A DNA stretch of 64,000 nt from Rathayibacter iranicus NCPPB 2253 = VKM Ac-1602. Its GTDB lineage: Bacteria; Actinomycetota; Actinomycetes; Actinomycetales; Microbacteriaceae. The stretch lies in the NCBI RefSeq assembly GCF_003149025.1, contig NZ_QGDV01000003.1, positions 1-64,000 on the forward strand, written 5' to 3'. Position numbers and translations under genes: made by a program. Positions 54,393 to 63,404 of the stretch are shown piece by piece (positions within the stretch are counted from its first letter, which is position 1; every line of letters starts with the position of its first letter). Under the pieces are notes generated by a model. That model did no database searches. It saw only the letters and a list, made by a program, of their open reading frames with translations, and had not been told where the DNA came from.

Positions 54393-54697
54393 CCTACCTC
54401 CTCCTTAACACTGTGTTTCTCGCGGTGGTGCTCGTGCTTCTCCTCGTCGCGGTGCGCCGCCGTCTCCTCCGACCCGCGGCACTGCTCGGTACGCTCGCGG
54501 TGGTGCTGGTGATGACAGCGATCTTCGACAACCTGATGATCGGGGTCGGCCTCTTAGTCGCCTACGACGACGACCTCATCTCGGGCATCCGGATCGGCGT
54601 CGCCCCCATCGAGGACTTCGCCTACGCGATCGCCGCCGCCGCCGCCCTTCCCGCGCTCTGGGTGCTCCTGCCCGCGCGTCGACGGAGCGAGCCGTGA
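54389..54697 (+). CDS. crtYf: Lycopene cyclase subunit CrtYf (C50-type heterodimer)
   Basis: The protein has 102 residues from GTG 54389 (GTGA overlap). Three helices, with FDNLMIGVGLLVAYDDDLISGIRIGVAPIEDFAYAIAAA, the matching PIEDF motif. Whether the ring formed is beta, gamma or epsilon cannot be read from sequence. Confidence 0.9.
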   Translation: MTYLLLNTVFLAVVLVLLLVAVRRRLLRPAALLGTLAVVLVMTAIFDNLMIGVGLLVAYDDDLISGIRIGVAPIEDFAYAIAAAAALPALWVLLPARRRSEP

Positions 54698-55557
54698 ACC
54701 GGCTGCGCGCGCTGTTCGTCTCGAGTCGCCCGCTGAGCTGGGTCAACACCGCCTACCCCTTCGCGGCGACGTACCTGCTGACCACCCGCGAGGTCGACGT
54801 CGCCTTCGTACTCGGCACCCTCTATTTCCTCATCCCCTACAACCTTGCGATGTACGGGATCAATGACGTCTTCGACTACGAGTCGGATTTGCGGAATCCG
54901 CGCAAGGGTGGGGTCGAGGGGGCCGTGCTCGACCGGAGCGAGCACCGCGCCACCCTGGTCGCGGCGGTAGCGACGAACGTCCCTTTCCTGATTGCGCTGG
55001 CGCTGCTGGGCTCGCCGGTGTCGTGGCTGGTGCTCACGATCAGCGTGTTCGCCGTGATCGCCTACAGCGCTCCTGGTCTGCGCTTCAAGGAGCGGCCGTT
55101 CGTCGACTCGCTGACCTCGGCGACCCACTTCGTCAGCCCCGCCGTCTATGGAATCGCCCTCGCTGACACTGTGGTCACCGGCCCGCTGGTGGCTCTGCTC
55201 GTCGCCTTTTTTCTCTGGGGGATCGCGAGCCACGCCTTCGGGGCGGTGCAGGACATCGTGGCCGACCGGGCGGGCGGTATCGGCTCGATCGCGACGGTGA
55301 TCGGAGCGAAGGCGACCACGCGTTTCGCCATCGTGGCCTACTCGGCGAGCGGAGTGCTCCTGCTGCTGTTGCCCTGGCCGGGGACGCTCGCGGCGCTCTT
55401 GGCCGTGCCGTACGCGGTGAGTATCTGGCCCTACCGCTCGCTCGGCGATGCCGAAGCGGAGCGCGCCAATGCGGGCTGGAAGCGCTTCCTGGTGCTGAAC
55501 TTCCTGACCGGGTTCTTGGTCACGCTGCTGCTGATCGTCTTCTGGCTCGCGACCTGA
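54694..55557 (+). CDS. crtEb: Lycopene elongase CrtEb (UbiA prenyltransferase)
   Basis: The protein has 287 residues from GTG 54694 (GTGA overlap) and about eight helices. It adds two C5 units to lycopene to give C50 skeletons. The Asp-rich motifs are NLAMYGINDVFDYESDLRNPRKGG and GAVQDIVADRAGGIGSIATVIG; YSAPGLRFKERPFVDSLTSATHF lies between. It closes the operon. Together the locus predicts a C50 pigment of the decaprenoxanthin / sarcinaxanthin / C.p.450 kind. Confidence 0.93.
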   Translation: MNRLRALFVSSRPLSWVNTAYPFAATYLLTTREVDVAFVLGTLYFLIPYNLAMYGINDVFDYESDLRNPRKGGVEGAVLDRSEHRATLVAAVATNVPFLIALALLGSPVSWLVLTISVFAVIAYSAPGLRFKERPFVDSLTSATHFVSPAVYGIALADTVVTGPLVALLVAFFLWGIASHAFGAVQDIVADRAGGIGSIATVIGAKATTRFAIVAYSASGVLLLLLPWPGTLAALLAVPYAVSIWPYRSLGDAEAERANAGWKRFLVLNFLTGFLVTLLLIVFWLAT

Positions 55558-55591
55558 GCGCGTGGTCGTGCTCTCGATCAGTGGCCCAGGC

Positions 55592-55627
55592 TTCTAGAAC
55601 AACTCGTGCTTCTAGAACAACTCGTGC
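55592..55627. repeat. 18-bp tandem duplication spanning the stop codon
   Basis: TTCTAGAACAACTCGTGC occurs at 55592-55609 and 55610-55627. Each copy carries the CTA that reads TAG on the minus strand, so the gene has a second stop right after the first. Confidence 0.95.
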
Positions 55628-55998
55628 GGCGCGACGATTAACACCGCGACGAACGCGAGACCGATAAGCAGGCCGGCCGCCAGGAGGACTAGTCCGGTGC
55701 GCCGGGTCATGCGCTTGACGCGGGAGGCGCGCGATTCGGTGCGTTTCTTGCGAATGCGGATCGACGCGGGTCGCGCCGATTGGTCCGCGCCGGACGTGGC
55801 GTCCGCCTCGGCCTGTCCGCTCGCCTCGGTGGGTCGATCCGCGCCGTCCGGCGAAGCTGCGCCTGCCGCCGCCGTTGCAGCAGGTGACTTCGGCCATTCG
55901 GATGCCGGGCTGACAACTGGCCGTTCGGTCGCCGGTGCTGCCTCTTGCGTGTGCTGTTCGGGCTCAGAGAGCCGTTGGTCTGCGGGACGTGTCGACAT
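55612..55998 (-). CDS. Small single-pass membrane protein
   Basis: The protein has 128 residues; AAGGAGG precedes the ATG. A long Ala/Glu/Pro-rich cytoplasmic part (about 1-78) and basic stretch SIRIRKKRTESRASRVKRMTRRTG lead to one helix (LVLLAAGLLIGLAFVAVLIVA) ending PHELF. The stop region is duplicated (18-bp repeat at 55592-55627). No family is recognised. Confidence 0.65.
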   Translation of the reverse strand: MSTRPADQRLSEPEQHTQEAAPATERPVVSPASEWPKSPAATAAAGAASPDGADRPTEASGQAEADATSGADQSARPASIRIRKKRTESRASRVKRMTRRTGLVLLAAGLLIGLAFVAVLIVAPHELF

Positions 55999-56175
55999 TT
56001 CCGGCCTCCTTCACGCCGCGACTGCGCGGCGAGGCCACTTTAGGAGGTGAGGTGAGCCTGTCGTGGCTCTGGCGCGGGACGGGTGCTCGACGGCGGGCTG
56101 CGCACCGCACGAGCGTGTTGAACGCGGCTTCGCCCCAGTCCCGTTGCACGGCTGGAAGCACCCCGGCTGGGGCGT

Positions 56176-57087
56176 TCACAGCAGAGATTCTGATGCGGAT
56201 CGTGCGCCGCTGGGGGCGGCACTCTCACGGCTTGCGTCGATCACGACCTGCAGTCGCGCGCCCGAGCGATGGTGGACGGCGAGGAACGCCGGCAGCGTGA
56301 GACGGGGCTGGATCGCCGCGATGGAAATGCCCTCGTAGACGTGCTCGGCTTCGTACGCAGCGAACACCGGTGTCCACATCGGAGTGGGATGCGCCACCAG
56401 CTCCGCGAACGTTGCCTCGATGGTGCTGAAGCGCATTCCCACCTCCACGCGAAGGCCGAGAGCAGCGAGCCCGCCGGAGAGGACATCGTGGAGGGCAGGA
56501 TTCACGTCTTGCGAGACGAGAGCGGCGGGGGAGCGGGCGAGGTCGGCGAGCTGCACCGTCTCCTGCGCCGCGAGGGGATGATGCTCCGGGAGCGCGGCGA
56601 CGAGTTCGTCGTCCCAGACGTGGTGCGCAATCAGCGAGCCGCGGACGCGCCCGCGAATGAACGCGGCGTCGAGATCACCGGCTTCGAGGAGGGCGGACCG
56701 CTCGCGGGGCGGCACGGAGACGGTCCGGACGGAGAGACCGGCATGTGCCAGCCGGCGCAGGATGAAGGCGAGCCTGCGCCCCATGCCAAGACCGATGCCG
56801 AGCCGGAGGACGCGACCTGGATGCTCGTGGGCGCGTGCTCTCTCGATGAAGCATTCGGCGTCGTGGAGGAGGGACCGACCGAGAGACACAAGTTGGCTCC
56901 CGGCCGAGGTAAGGGCAATCGCGCGATGGCTGCGGTCGAAGAGTTCAACGCCGATCAGCCGCTCGAGTTTTTTGACCTGCTCGCTGACAACCGACGGGGG
57001 AAGTCGTAGATGTGCGGCGGCGCGACCGAAGTGCAGTTCATCGGCGACGGTCACGAAGATCCTGACCTGGCGCAGTTCCAGCGGCAT
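56176..57087 (-). CDS. LysR-family transcriptional regulator
   Basis: The protein has 303 residues. The HTH is MPLELRQVRIFVTVADELHFGRAAAHLRLPPSVVSEQVKKLERLIGVELFDRSHRAIALTSAG (1-63). The effector domain follows (VLRLGIGLGMGRRLAFILRRL and DLDAAFIRG). It is divergent from the dinucleotide-binding oxidoreductase at 57248 across 160 bases, the classic LTTR-target layout. The inducer is unknown. Confidence 0.92.
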   Translation of the reverse strand: MPLELRQVRIFVTVADELHFGRAAAHLRLPPSVVSEQVKKLERLIGVELFDRSHRAIALTSAGSQLVSLGRSLLHDAECFIERARAHEHPGRVLRLGIGLGMGRRLAFILRRLAHAGLSVRTVSVPPRERSALLEAGDLDAAFIRGRVRGSLIAHHVWDDELVAALPEHHPLAAQETVQLADLARSPAALVSQDVNPALHDVLSGGLAALGLRVEVGMRFSTIEATFAELVAHPTPMWTPVFAAYEAEHVYEGISIAAIQPRLTLPAFLAVHHRSGARLQVVIDASRESAAPSGARSASESLL

Positions 57088-57247
57088 CGCGCACCTCTTT
57101 TTCTGATCGTTGAGCGCAAACCGTCCATCGAGCGCAGACCGTTCGGCTGCGACGTTAGCTCACTTCGCGAACTCGGTCTCGTTCGCGGCGCGATGCGCCT
57201 CCACGATGGTGACAGTCCACCGACCCACGAGAACGGAAGTTAGATCT

Positions 57248-57838
57248 ATGAGTGTTGTAGCGATCATCGGAGACGGGAACGTCGGGGGTGCCCTCGCTGG
57301 CGCGGCGCGTCGAAGCGGTCACGATGTCCACCACGTCACGCGGAAGACGGAGCAGGCGGCGGCGGCGGGCACGCTGGCGGGCGCGGACCTGGTGGTTCTC
57401 GCCCTGCCCTATGAGGCTGCCCTCGAGATCGCGCCGGACCAGGTAGCGGCCCTCGCGGGGAAGATCGTCCTCGACGCCACCAATCCTCTTTCCCCGGACT
57501 TCAGCCGGCTTACGGTCGGCTTCAGCACGTCCGGCGGCGAGCAGATCGCGGCCCACCTTGGTCGGTCGAAGATCGTCAAAGCGCTGAATGCGGTGCTCGC
57601 TCCGAACCACGACCCCGCTGCCTTCGAGGCCGGCTCGCTCTTCGTGCCGGTGGCCGGAGACGATGACGAGGCCAAGTCCACGGCGATGCGCTTCCTCGTT
57701 TCCCTCGGGTTTGATGCGGTCGACGTTGGGCCGCTTGAGACCGCCCGCTATATCGAGCCGTTCACTGAGCTCCTGGTCCAGCTCGCATACTTCAAGGGCG
57801 AGGGGACCGCGATCGGCGTCTCCCTGCTTCGGGCCTGA
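57248..57838 (+). CDS. NADP/F420 dinucleotide-binding reductase-like protein
   Basis: The protein has 196 residues from ATG 57248. The Rossmann start MSVVAIIGDGNVGGALAGAARRSGHDVHHVTR and DLVVLALPYEAALEI, IVLDATNPLS, KIVKALNAV fit the F420H2:NADP oxidoreductase (Fno)-like / pyrroline-5-carboxylate reductase-like family. It is probably controlled by the divergent LysR. The true substrate is not known. Confidence 0.85.
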   Translation: MSVVAIIGDGNVGGALAGAARRSGHDVHHVTRKTEQAAAAGTLAGADLVVLALPYEAALEIAPDQVAALAGKIVLDATNPLSPDFSRLTVGFSTSGGEQIAAHLGRSKIVKALNAVLAPNHDPAAFEAGSLFVPVAGDDDEAKSTAMRFLVSLGFDAVDVGPLETARYIEPFTELLVQLAYFKGEGTAIGVSLLRA

Positions 57839-57862
57839 TAGCGGCGGCGACGAGCTACCGCG

Positions 57863-58999
57863 ATGAACGCAGTCGATGACCAACCGGTCTCGCCGAGCAT
57901 CGGCACCACGTCGGATGCCGAAGTCCCGCCCCGCGTGGCGCGGCTTCCCTCGCTCACTGCTGCGCGTTTCCCTGCCGCACTAGCGGTGTTCGTCTTCCAC
58001 GCGGCGCTTCCTCAGGCAGCCTTCCTGGCCGGTTCGCCGCAGGTCGCGAGCGCTCTCTGGCGGATTTCGGAGCACCTCGGGGCGGCCGCGGTGTCCTTCT
58101 TCTTCGTTCTCAGCGGTTTCGTGATCACCTGGTCGGCGCGGCCCGGCGATCGAGCTGTGGACTTTTGGAGACGGCGCTTCGTCAAAATCCTCCCCGTCTA
58201 CTGGGCCTGCGGGCTTATTGCGGTCCTGGTAACCCCGAGTGCGGCCCACCTCCTGCCCGGATTCCTCGTCATGGCACAGGCGTGGTCGACCGATCCCGCG
58301 GTCTACTTCGGCCTCGACGCGCCAGGCTGGTCGCTCTGCGCCGAGGCGCTCTTCTACGCGCTCTTCCCGCTCGCGATGCGAGCTCGCCTCGCGTCAGCTT
58401 CTCGCCGATTAGTCATCGTCATCGTGGCTCTGGCGCTGCTCGTCATTATCAGCACGGTGCTCCTCGCGCAGGTGCTGCCGGTCGGCGAGCCGATGGCGCA
58501 CGACACGTCGCTGCGCAGCGTCCAGTACTGGACGCTGTACGTGTTCCCGGTGCTGAGGCTGCCGGAGTTCGTCCTGGGAGTGTGCGCGGCGGTGGCTGTG
58601 CGTGACGGCTGGTTTCGGCCCGGTTCTCCCGCTCTTCCCGCGATGGCACTCGTTCTCGCGTACGTCGTCGCGCTGTTCCTCCCGTCGCTCTGGTCACAGA
58701 AAGCGGTCGTCGTTCTCCCCTGTGCGTGGTTGATCGCTGCGTGGGCCACCCGCGACGCGTATGGCCCACGCATGACGGGATCGGAGTGGTCACGGCGCCT
58801 CGGAGAGTGGTCCTTCGCCTTCTACCTTGTCCACCAGCCCATGCTTGTCCTCTTCGCCCGCGCTAGCCGTTCCTCCGCCGTGGTCGAGTTGCTCCTCCTC
58901 TTTGCCGCCGCCCTCGCGTCGGTGGTGGCCGCTGCCGCCCTTCACTATGGGCTCGAGAGGCCGCTGATGCGGCGCTGGGGCTCACGGCAGCCAACCTGA
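57863..58999 (+). CDS. Acyltransferase 3 (OafA/YrhL-type) membrane protein
   Basis: The protein has 378 residues and about ten membrane helices. LPSLTAARFPAALAVFVFHAALP with the catalytic-type R..A...V...H, FFFVLSGFVITWSA, FWRRRFVKILPVYW and LGEWSFAFYLVHQPML are the family motifs. Such enzymes move acetyl or other acyl groups onto exported sugars or lipids, including carotenoid glucosides in some actinobacteria. Its target here is unknown. Confidence 0.88.
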   Translation: MNAVDDQPVSPSIGTTSDAEVPPRVARLPSLTAARFPAALAVFVFHAALPQAAFLAGSPQVASALWRISEHLGAAAVSFFFVLSGFVITWSARPGDRAVDFWRRRFVKILPVYWACGLIAVLVTPSAAHLLPGFLVMAQAWSTDPAVYFGLDAPGWSLCAEALFYALFPLAMRARLASASRRLVIVIVALALLVIISTVLLAQVLPVGEPMAHDTSLRSVQYWTLYVFPVLRLPEFVLGVCAAVAVRDGWFRPGSPALPAMALVLAYVVALFLPSLWSQKAVVVLPCAWLIAAWATRDAYGPRMTGSEWSRRLGEWSFAFYLVHQPMLVLFARASRSSAVVELLLLFAAALASVVAAAALHYGLERPLMRRWGSRQPT

Positions 59000-59095
59000 T
59001 CTTCCCTCTTGCCCCCGGGTGCGCCCTACACCCGGAATCCACCTCTACCCAGGGTCCTCCCTACACCCAGGACCCGCCCTCACTCAGAAGGAACC

Positions 59096-60223
59096 ATGAA
59101 TCCGACTCTCCCCCTTGCCCGTCCCGCCCTCGATCGCCGACACCCCGCCGCCGTCCCCACCGGCCTGATGCAGGTCGTCGAACTCACCGGCCCTGGCGAT
59201 CTCCGCGCGGCCACTCGCCCGATCCCCTCGACTCCGGCCGACGGCGTTCTCCTGCGCACGCGTGCCGTCTCCGTCTGCTCCACCGACGTCTCCTTCTTCG
59301 AGGGGCATCTTTATCCCGATGCCTACCCTGTCGTGCTCGGCCACGAGTACGTCGGGGAGGTCGTCGATGTGGGGCCGGAGATCGCGAAGACAGAGACCGT
59401 GTCGATCGGAGATCGCGTCGTCTACTGGGGCCAGACCGACTTCGACGGGCTCGCCGAGTACCGGAGCTTGCGTCCCGTATTCGCTGGCGAACACAAGACC
59501 GACCAGTTCGCTGCCGAACGCTCCTTCGTCGACGATCGGCGTGCGGCAGCGGTCGTGGTCCCCTCCACACTGCCGGATATCGGCGCCTCGCTCATCGAGC
59601 CGACGACAGGGGCGCTCCGCTCGATTCTCGCGAACCCGCCGGTGATCGGCGACCGCGTCCTGATCCTGGGAGCAGGGCCGATCGGCATCATCGCCGGGAG
59701 CATCCTCCGGAAGATGTTTGCCGTCAGCGAGGTTGTGGTCCTCGACACGAACCTCGCGAGGAACGCGCACGCGGCGGTGATCTTCGCCGATCGGGCGATC
59801 ACGCCCGCCGAACTCGCCGACATCCGCGCCGACCACTTTGATTACGTCTTCGACACCCTTCCGACCATCCGCATCGACGACGACGAGGTCGACCCTCGGC
59901 GTCAGGCCATGAGGCGCCTGCGACCGCAGGGACGCTATGTCCTCTACGGTGCGTCGCAGGAGATGCAGAAGTTCGATACCTGGCTCCTGCTGGCCAAGGG
60001 CATCAGGATTGTCTCGGCACCGTTCGACGTTCGCGTCTTCCCCATGCACCGCAGCGCCGCCGTCATCAGGGCAGCACTTGGGGCGATCACCTCCGGAGTG
60101 GTCGACATCGACTCGCTCGTCACTCGCGTCCACCCGTTCGCAGACGTCGAGGGGATGCGCGCGATCTTCGCCGACTACCGCACCACGACCGATCTGAAGA
60201 TCGTCATCGACTTCTCCGGGTGA
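59096..60223 (+). CDS. Medium-chain alcohol dehydrogenase-like (threonine/sorbitol dehydrogenase type)
   Basis: The protein has 375 residues from ATG 59096, with AGAAGGA upstream. VCSTDVSFFEGHLYPDAYPVVLGHEYVGEVVDVG contains the catalytic zinc Cys and the GHE motif. The cofactor loop is RVLILGAGPIGIIAGSILRKMF. The four structural-zinc cysteines are absent, so this is a one-zinc form. The substrate is unknown, possibly a polyol or sugar. Confidence 0.87.
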   Translation: MNPTLPLARPALDRRHPAAVPTGLMQVVELTGPGDLRAATRPIPSTPADGVLLRTRAVSVCSTDVSFFEGHLYPDAYPVVLGHEYVGEVVDVGPEIAKTETVSIGDRVVYWGQTDFDGLAEYRSLRPVFAGEHKTDQFAAERSFVDDRRAAAVVVPSTLPDIGASLIEPTTGALRSILANPPVIGDRVLILGAGPIGIIAGSILRKMFAVSEVVVLDTNLARNAHAAVIFADRAITPAELADIRADHFDYVFDTLPTIRIDDDEVDPRRQAMRRLRPQGRYVLYGASQEMQKFDTWLLLAKGIRIVSAPFDVRVFPMHRSAAVIRAALGAITSGVVDIDSLVTRVHPFADVEGMRAIFADYRTTTDLKIVIDFSG

Positions 60224-60663
60224 CACCGCGCTAAAAAGCCCACCTCGCCGTCGGCGTCTCGCTGTTGACGAGACGTCTGGAATGCGTGGGCTGAGGAGAG
60301 TGGGGCCTTGGGCCCCTCTCCTGCGCGCAGTGGAGGCGCGGGGGAACGAAGACAGGGGAGGTGGTCAATGAGGATGCTCGCGCTGTCGAGCAGATCCATG
60401 TTGACCCGAACTCGAGGAGGATCGTGGTCTCGGCCGAGAACGTCGGTGAGACCGACGAGACGGCGGTGCCACGTCCTCTTCCCGTTCTCGGTCGACACCG
60501 AGCGCCTCTCCTGCCACGTTCTCCCTCAACTACCTCGAGCAGGTGCGGTGATCTCACCGGCCACCTCGCCCACCCTCCGGCTCAGGGCACCCGCCGCAGA
60601 ATGACTGCGCAAGGACGAGTCGGAGGAGCGACAAGATGCGCTCTGGAGCGACCCGAGCAAGAA
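60224..60663. other. 440-base gap before the heat-shock promoter
   Basis: No gene can be supported. Open frames on both strands (about 60175-60557 minus, 60361-60678 plus) show no family pattern. GGAGAGTGGGGCC and GGCCCCTCTCC around 60295-60321 can form a hairpin that may end the dehydrogenase transcript. Confidence 0.45.
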
Positions 60664-60746
60664 CTTGAGCCGAGATGACTCAACTCTGCGGCAATCGACT
60701 TGACGTGACGGCCATGATGACTAAACTTGAGCGTGCGGGACTCAAC
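60664..60746 (+). promoter_or_regulatory. dnaK promoter with two HAIR (HspR) boxes
   Basis: CTTGAGC-N7-ACTCAAC occurs at 60664-60684 and again at 60726-60746, matching the HspR-associated inverted repeat CTTGAGT-N7-ACTCAAG at 12 of 14 positions each. Between them TTGACG (60700-60705) and TAAACT (60722-60727), 16 bases apart, form a promoter. The second box overlaps the -10 region, so bound HspR would block it. Confidence 0.9.
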
Positions 60747-60831
60747 CCCCGCAGAGGTTTCGATTCACCAGTCAGTCAATCGACCGGCTAGCCGCCTGCG
60801 CGGCGGTCGATCGCGAAGGAGAGCAACGCAT

Positions 60832-62694
60832 ATGTCCCGTGCCGTAGGCATCGACCTGGGAACCACCAACTCGGTCGTGGCCGTCCTCGAGGGTGGCGAG
60901 CCCACCGTCATCGCGAACGCCGAGGGCTTCCGCACCACTCCGTCTGTCGTTGCGTTCGCCAAGGATGGGGAGGTGCTTGTCGGCGAGACCGCGAAGCGCC
61001 AGGCCGTCACCAACGTCGACCGCACCATCGCCTCCGTCAAGCGCCACATGGGCACGGACTGGACATTCGGCGTGGAGGATAAGAAGTACACCCCGCAGGA
61101 GATCTCGGCCCGCATCCTGGGCAAGCTCAAGCGTGATGCTGAGCAGTACCTGGGCGACACGGTGACCGACGCGGTCATCACCGTTCCTGCGTACTTCAAC
61201 GACGCCGAGCGCCAGGCCACGAAAGACGCCGGCGAGATCGCTGGCCTGAACGTCCTGCGCATCATCAACGAGCCGACCGCCGCCGCCCTCGCCTACGGGC
61301 TCGACAAGGGCAAGGAGGACGAACTCATCCTCGTCTTCGACCTCGGCGGCGGAACGTTCGACGTCTCCCTCCTCGAGGTGGGCAAGGACGACGACTTCTC
61401 CACCATCCAGGTCCGCGCGACCTCCGGCGACAACCGCCTCGGCGGTGACGACTGGGACCAGCGCGTCGTCGACCACCTGGTCAAGCGCTTCAAGGACTCG
61501 ACCGGCGTCGACGTCTCCAAGGACAAGATCGCCCGCCAGCGTCTCAAGGAGGCCGCGGAGCAGGCGAAGAAGGAGCTCTCCTCGAGCACCTCGACCAGCA
61601 TCCAGCTGCCCTACCTCTCGCTCACCGAGAACGGTCCCGCAAACCTCGACGAGACGCTGACGCGCGCGAAGTTCGAGGAGCTCACCAGCGACCTGATCGA
61701 GCGCACCCGCAAGCCGTTCACCGACGTCATCGCCGAGGCAGGCGTGAAGGTTGACGACATCGCGCACGTCGTGCTCGTTGGCGGGTCCACCCGGATGCCG
61801 GCCGTGGCCGAGCTGGTGAAGAAGCTCACCGGCGGCAAGGAGCCCAACAAAGGCGTCAACCCGGACGAGGTGGTCGCTGTCGGTGCCGCACTACAGGCAG
61901 GTGTCCTCAAGGGCGAGCGCAAGGACGTCCTCCTGATCGACGTGACCCCGCTCTCGCTGGGCATCGAGACCAAGGGTGGGATCATGACCAAGCTCATTGA
62001 GCGCAACACCGCGATCCCGACCAAGCGCTCCGAGACCTTCACCACCGCCGACGACAACCAGCCGTCCGTCGCGATCCAGGTCTTCCAGGGCGAGCGCGAG
62101 TTCACCCGCGACAACAAGAACCTGGGCACCTTCGAGCTGACCGGCATCGCGCCGGCCCCGCGCGGCATTCCGCAGGTCGAGGTCACGTTCGACATCGATG
62201 CCAACGGCATCGTGCACGTGTCGGCGAAGGACAAGGGCACCGGCAAGGAGCAGTCGATGACGATCACCGGCGGTTCGTCGCTGCCCAAGGACGACATCGA
62301 CCGCATGGTCCGAGAAGCCGAGGAGCATGCCGCCGAGGACAAGGCACGCCGCGAGGCCGCCGAGATCCGCAATAACGCCGAGACCCTCGCGTACTCGGTC
62401 GACAAGCTGATCAAGGACAACGAGGACAAGCTGCCCGAGGACGTCAAGTCCGAGGTGCAGGGCGACGTCGACGCGCTGAAGACTGCGCTAGCAGGCGACG
62501 ACGACGCAGCCGTCAAGACGGCGTTCGACGCGCTCAACGCCTCGCAGACCAAGATCGGCCAGGCGATTTACTCGCAGGACCAGGGTGCGCAGGGCACTCC
62601 TGCCGACGCTCCGGCCGGCGGGGAAAAGAAGAGCGATGAGGACATCGTCGACGCCGAGGTCATCGACGAGGACGAGCCGAAGGGCACCAAGTAG
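60832..62694 (+). CDS. dnaK: Chaperone DnaK (Hsp70)
   Basis: The protein has 620 residues from ATG 60832 (AAGGAG upstream). [22 protein letters not shown] is the Hsp70 signature start; [15 protein letters not shown] and [20 protein letters not shown] are the two further signatures. The substrate domain follows, and the end is [18 protein letters not shown]. It is the first gene of a dnaK-grpE-dnaJ operon, controlled by HspR. Confidence 0.98.
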   Translation: MSRAVGIDLGTTNSVVAVLEGGEPTVIANAEGFRTTPSVVAFAKDGEVLVGETAKRQAVTNVDRTIASVKRHMGTDWTFGVEDKKYTPQEISARILGKLKRDAEQYLGDTVTDAVITVPAYFNDAERQATKDAGEIAGLNVLRIINEPTAAALAYGLDKGKEDELILVFDLGGGTFDVSLLEVGKDDDFSTIQVRATSGDNRLGGDDWDQRVVDHLVKRFKDSTGVDVSKDKIARQRLKEAAEQAKKELSSSTSTSIQLPYLSLTENGPANLDETLTRAKFEELTSDLIERTRKPFTDVIAEAGVKVDDIAHVVLVGGSTRMPAVAELVKKLTGGKEPNKGVNPDEVVAVGAALQAGVLKGERKDVLLIDVTPLSLGIETKGGIMTKLIERNTAIPTKRSETFTTADDNQPSVAIQVFQGEREFTRDNKNLGTFELTGIAPAPRGIPQVEVTFDIDANGIVHVSAKDKGTGKEQSMTITGGSSLPKDDIDRMVREAEEHAAEDKARREAAEIRNNAETLAYSVDKLIKDNEDKLPEDVKSEVQGDVDALKTALAGDDDAAVKTAFDALNASQTKIGQAIYSQDQGAQGTPADAPAGGEKKSDEDIVDAEVIDEDEPKGTK

Positions 62695-62696
62695 TC

Positions 62697-63305
62697 ATGG
62701 CAGCCGAGAATGAGCCCCAGGACGTCCCCGAGGAGCAGCCGGCAGCCGGCGGCGACGAGGCGGGGGCCGAAGCGGCGCAGGATGCCCAGGATCAGGAGGG
62801 CCTCATTGAGGCTGAGGGGCCTGACGTCGAGACCACCCTCTCGGACGCCGATCTCTCGTTTCTCTCGGGTCAGTCCAGTGCCGAGGCCCTCGCAGCCGAG
62901 CACCTCGCCGACCTCCAGCGAGTTACGGCCGAGTACGCGAACTACCGCAAGCGCACCGAATCGAACCGTCAGGTCGACAAGGAGCGGGCCATCGGCGACG
63001 CCGTGAAGGTCATCCTCCCTGTGCTCGACGATCTCGACCGCGCCGAGAAGCACGGTGACCTCGCCGAAGGCGGGCCCTTCGTGGCCATCGCGCACAAGCT
63101 GCGCGGGGGAGTCGAGAAGCTGGGCCTGGTTAAGACGGGCGCGGTCGGCGACCTGTTCGACCCGAACATCCACGAGGCGATCTTCCAGCAGCCCACCCCC
63201 GGCGCCGAGACCTCCACGGTCGCGGACGTCGTCGAGTCTGGGTACTACCTCGGAGGCTCGCTGCTGCGGGCCGCCAAGGTGGTCGTCGCAGTCCCCGCCG
63301 ACTAA
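62697..63305 (+). CDS. grpE: Nucleotide exchange factor GrpE
   Basis: The protein has 202 residues, with its ATG two bases after the dnaK stop. An acidic disordered start (to about 60) precedes the long helix (AEHLADLQRVTAEYANYRKRTESNRQVDKERA) and the beta-wing end (GAVGDLFDPNIHEAIFQQPTPG and VVESGYYLGGSLLRAAKVVVA). It releases ADP from DnaK. Confidence 0.97.
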   Translation: MAAENEPQDVPEEQPAAGGDEAGAEAAQDAQDQEGLIEAEGPDVETTLSDADLSFLSGQSSAEALAAEHLADLQRVTAEYANYRKRTESNRQVDKERAIGDAVKVILPVLDDLDRAEKHGDLAEGGPFVAIAHKLRGGVEKLGLVKTGAVGDLFDPNIHEAIFQQPTPGAETSTVADVVESGYYLGGSLLRAAKVVVAVPAD

Positions 63306-63323
63306 CCCGCTACCAGCACCACT

Positions 63324-63380
63324 GCGGAGGACCCCGCCCCGCTCGGCAACACGCCGCCGGGCCGAGGCGCGGTCCTCCGC
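63324..63380 (+). other. Hairpin between grpE and dnaJ
   Basis: GCGGAGGACC (63324-63333) pairs with GGTCCTCCGC (63371-63380), and GCTCGGC / GCCGAGG-like segments extend the stem inward. It lies inside the operon, 19 bases after the grpE stop, and may lower dnaJ expression or stabilise the dnaK-grpE message. Confidence 0.7.
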
Positions 63381-63404
63381 CGCATTTGACACAGGAAGAG
63401 GCAC

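Noticed and set aside
49744-55557. A complete carotenoid pathway to a named pigment
   Set aside because: The gene set shows a C50 pigment, but the ring type made by CrtYe/CrtYf and any later glucosylation cannot be read from sequence, so no single compound is named.
60361-60678. Open frames upstream of dnaK on both strands
   Set aside because: No start with a good ribosome site, no recognisable family, and the plus-strand frame runs into the HAIR box.
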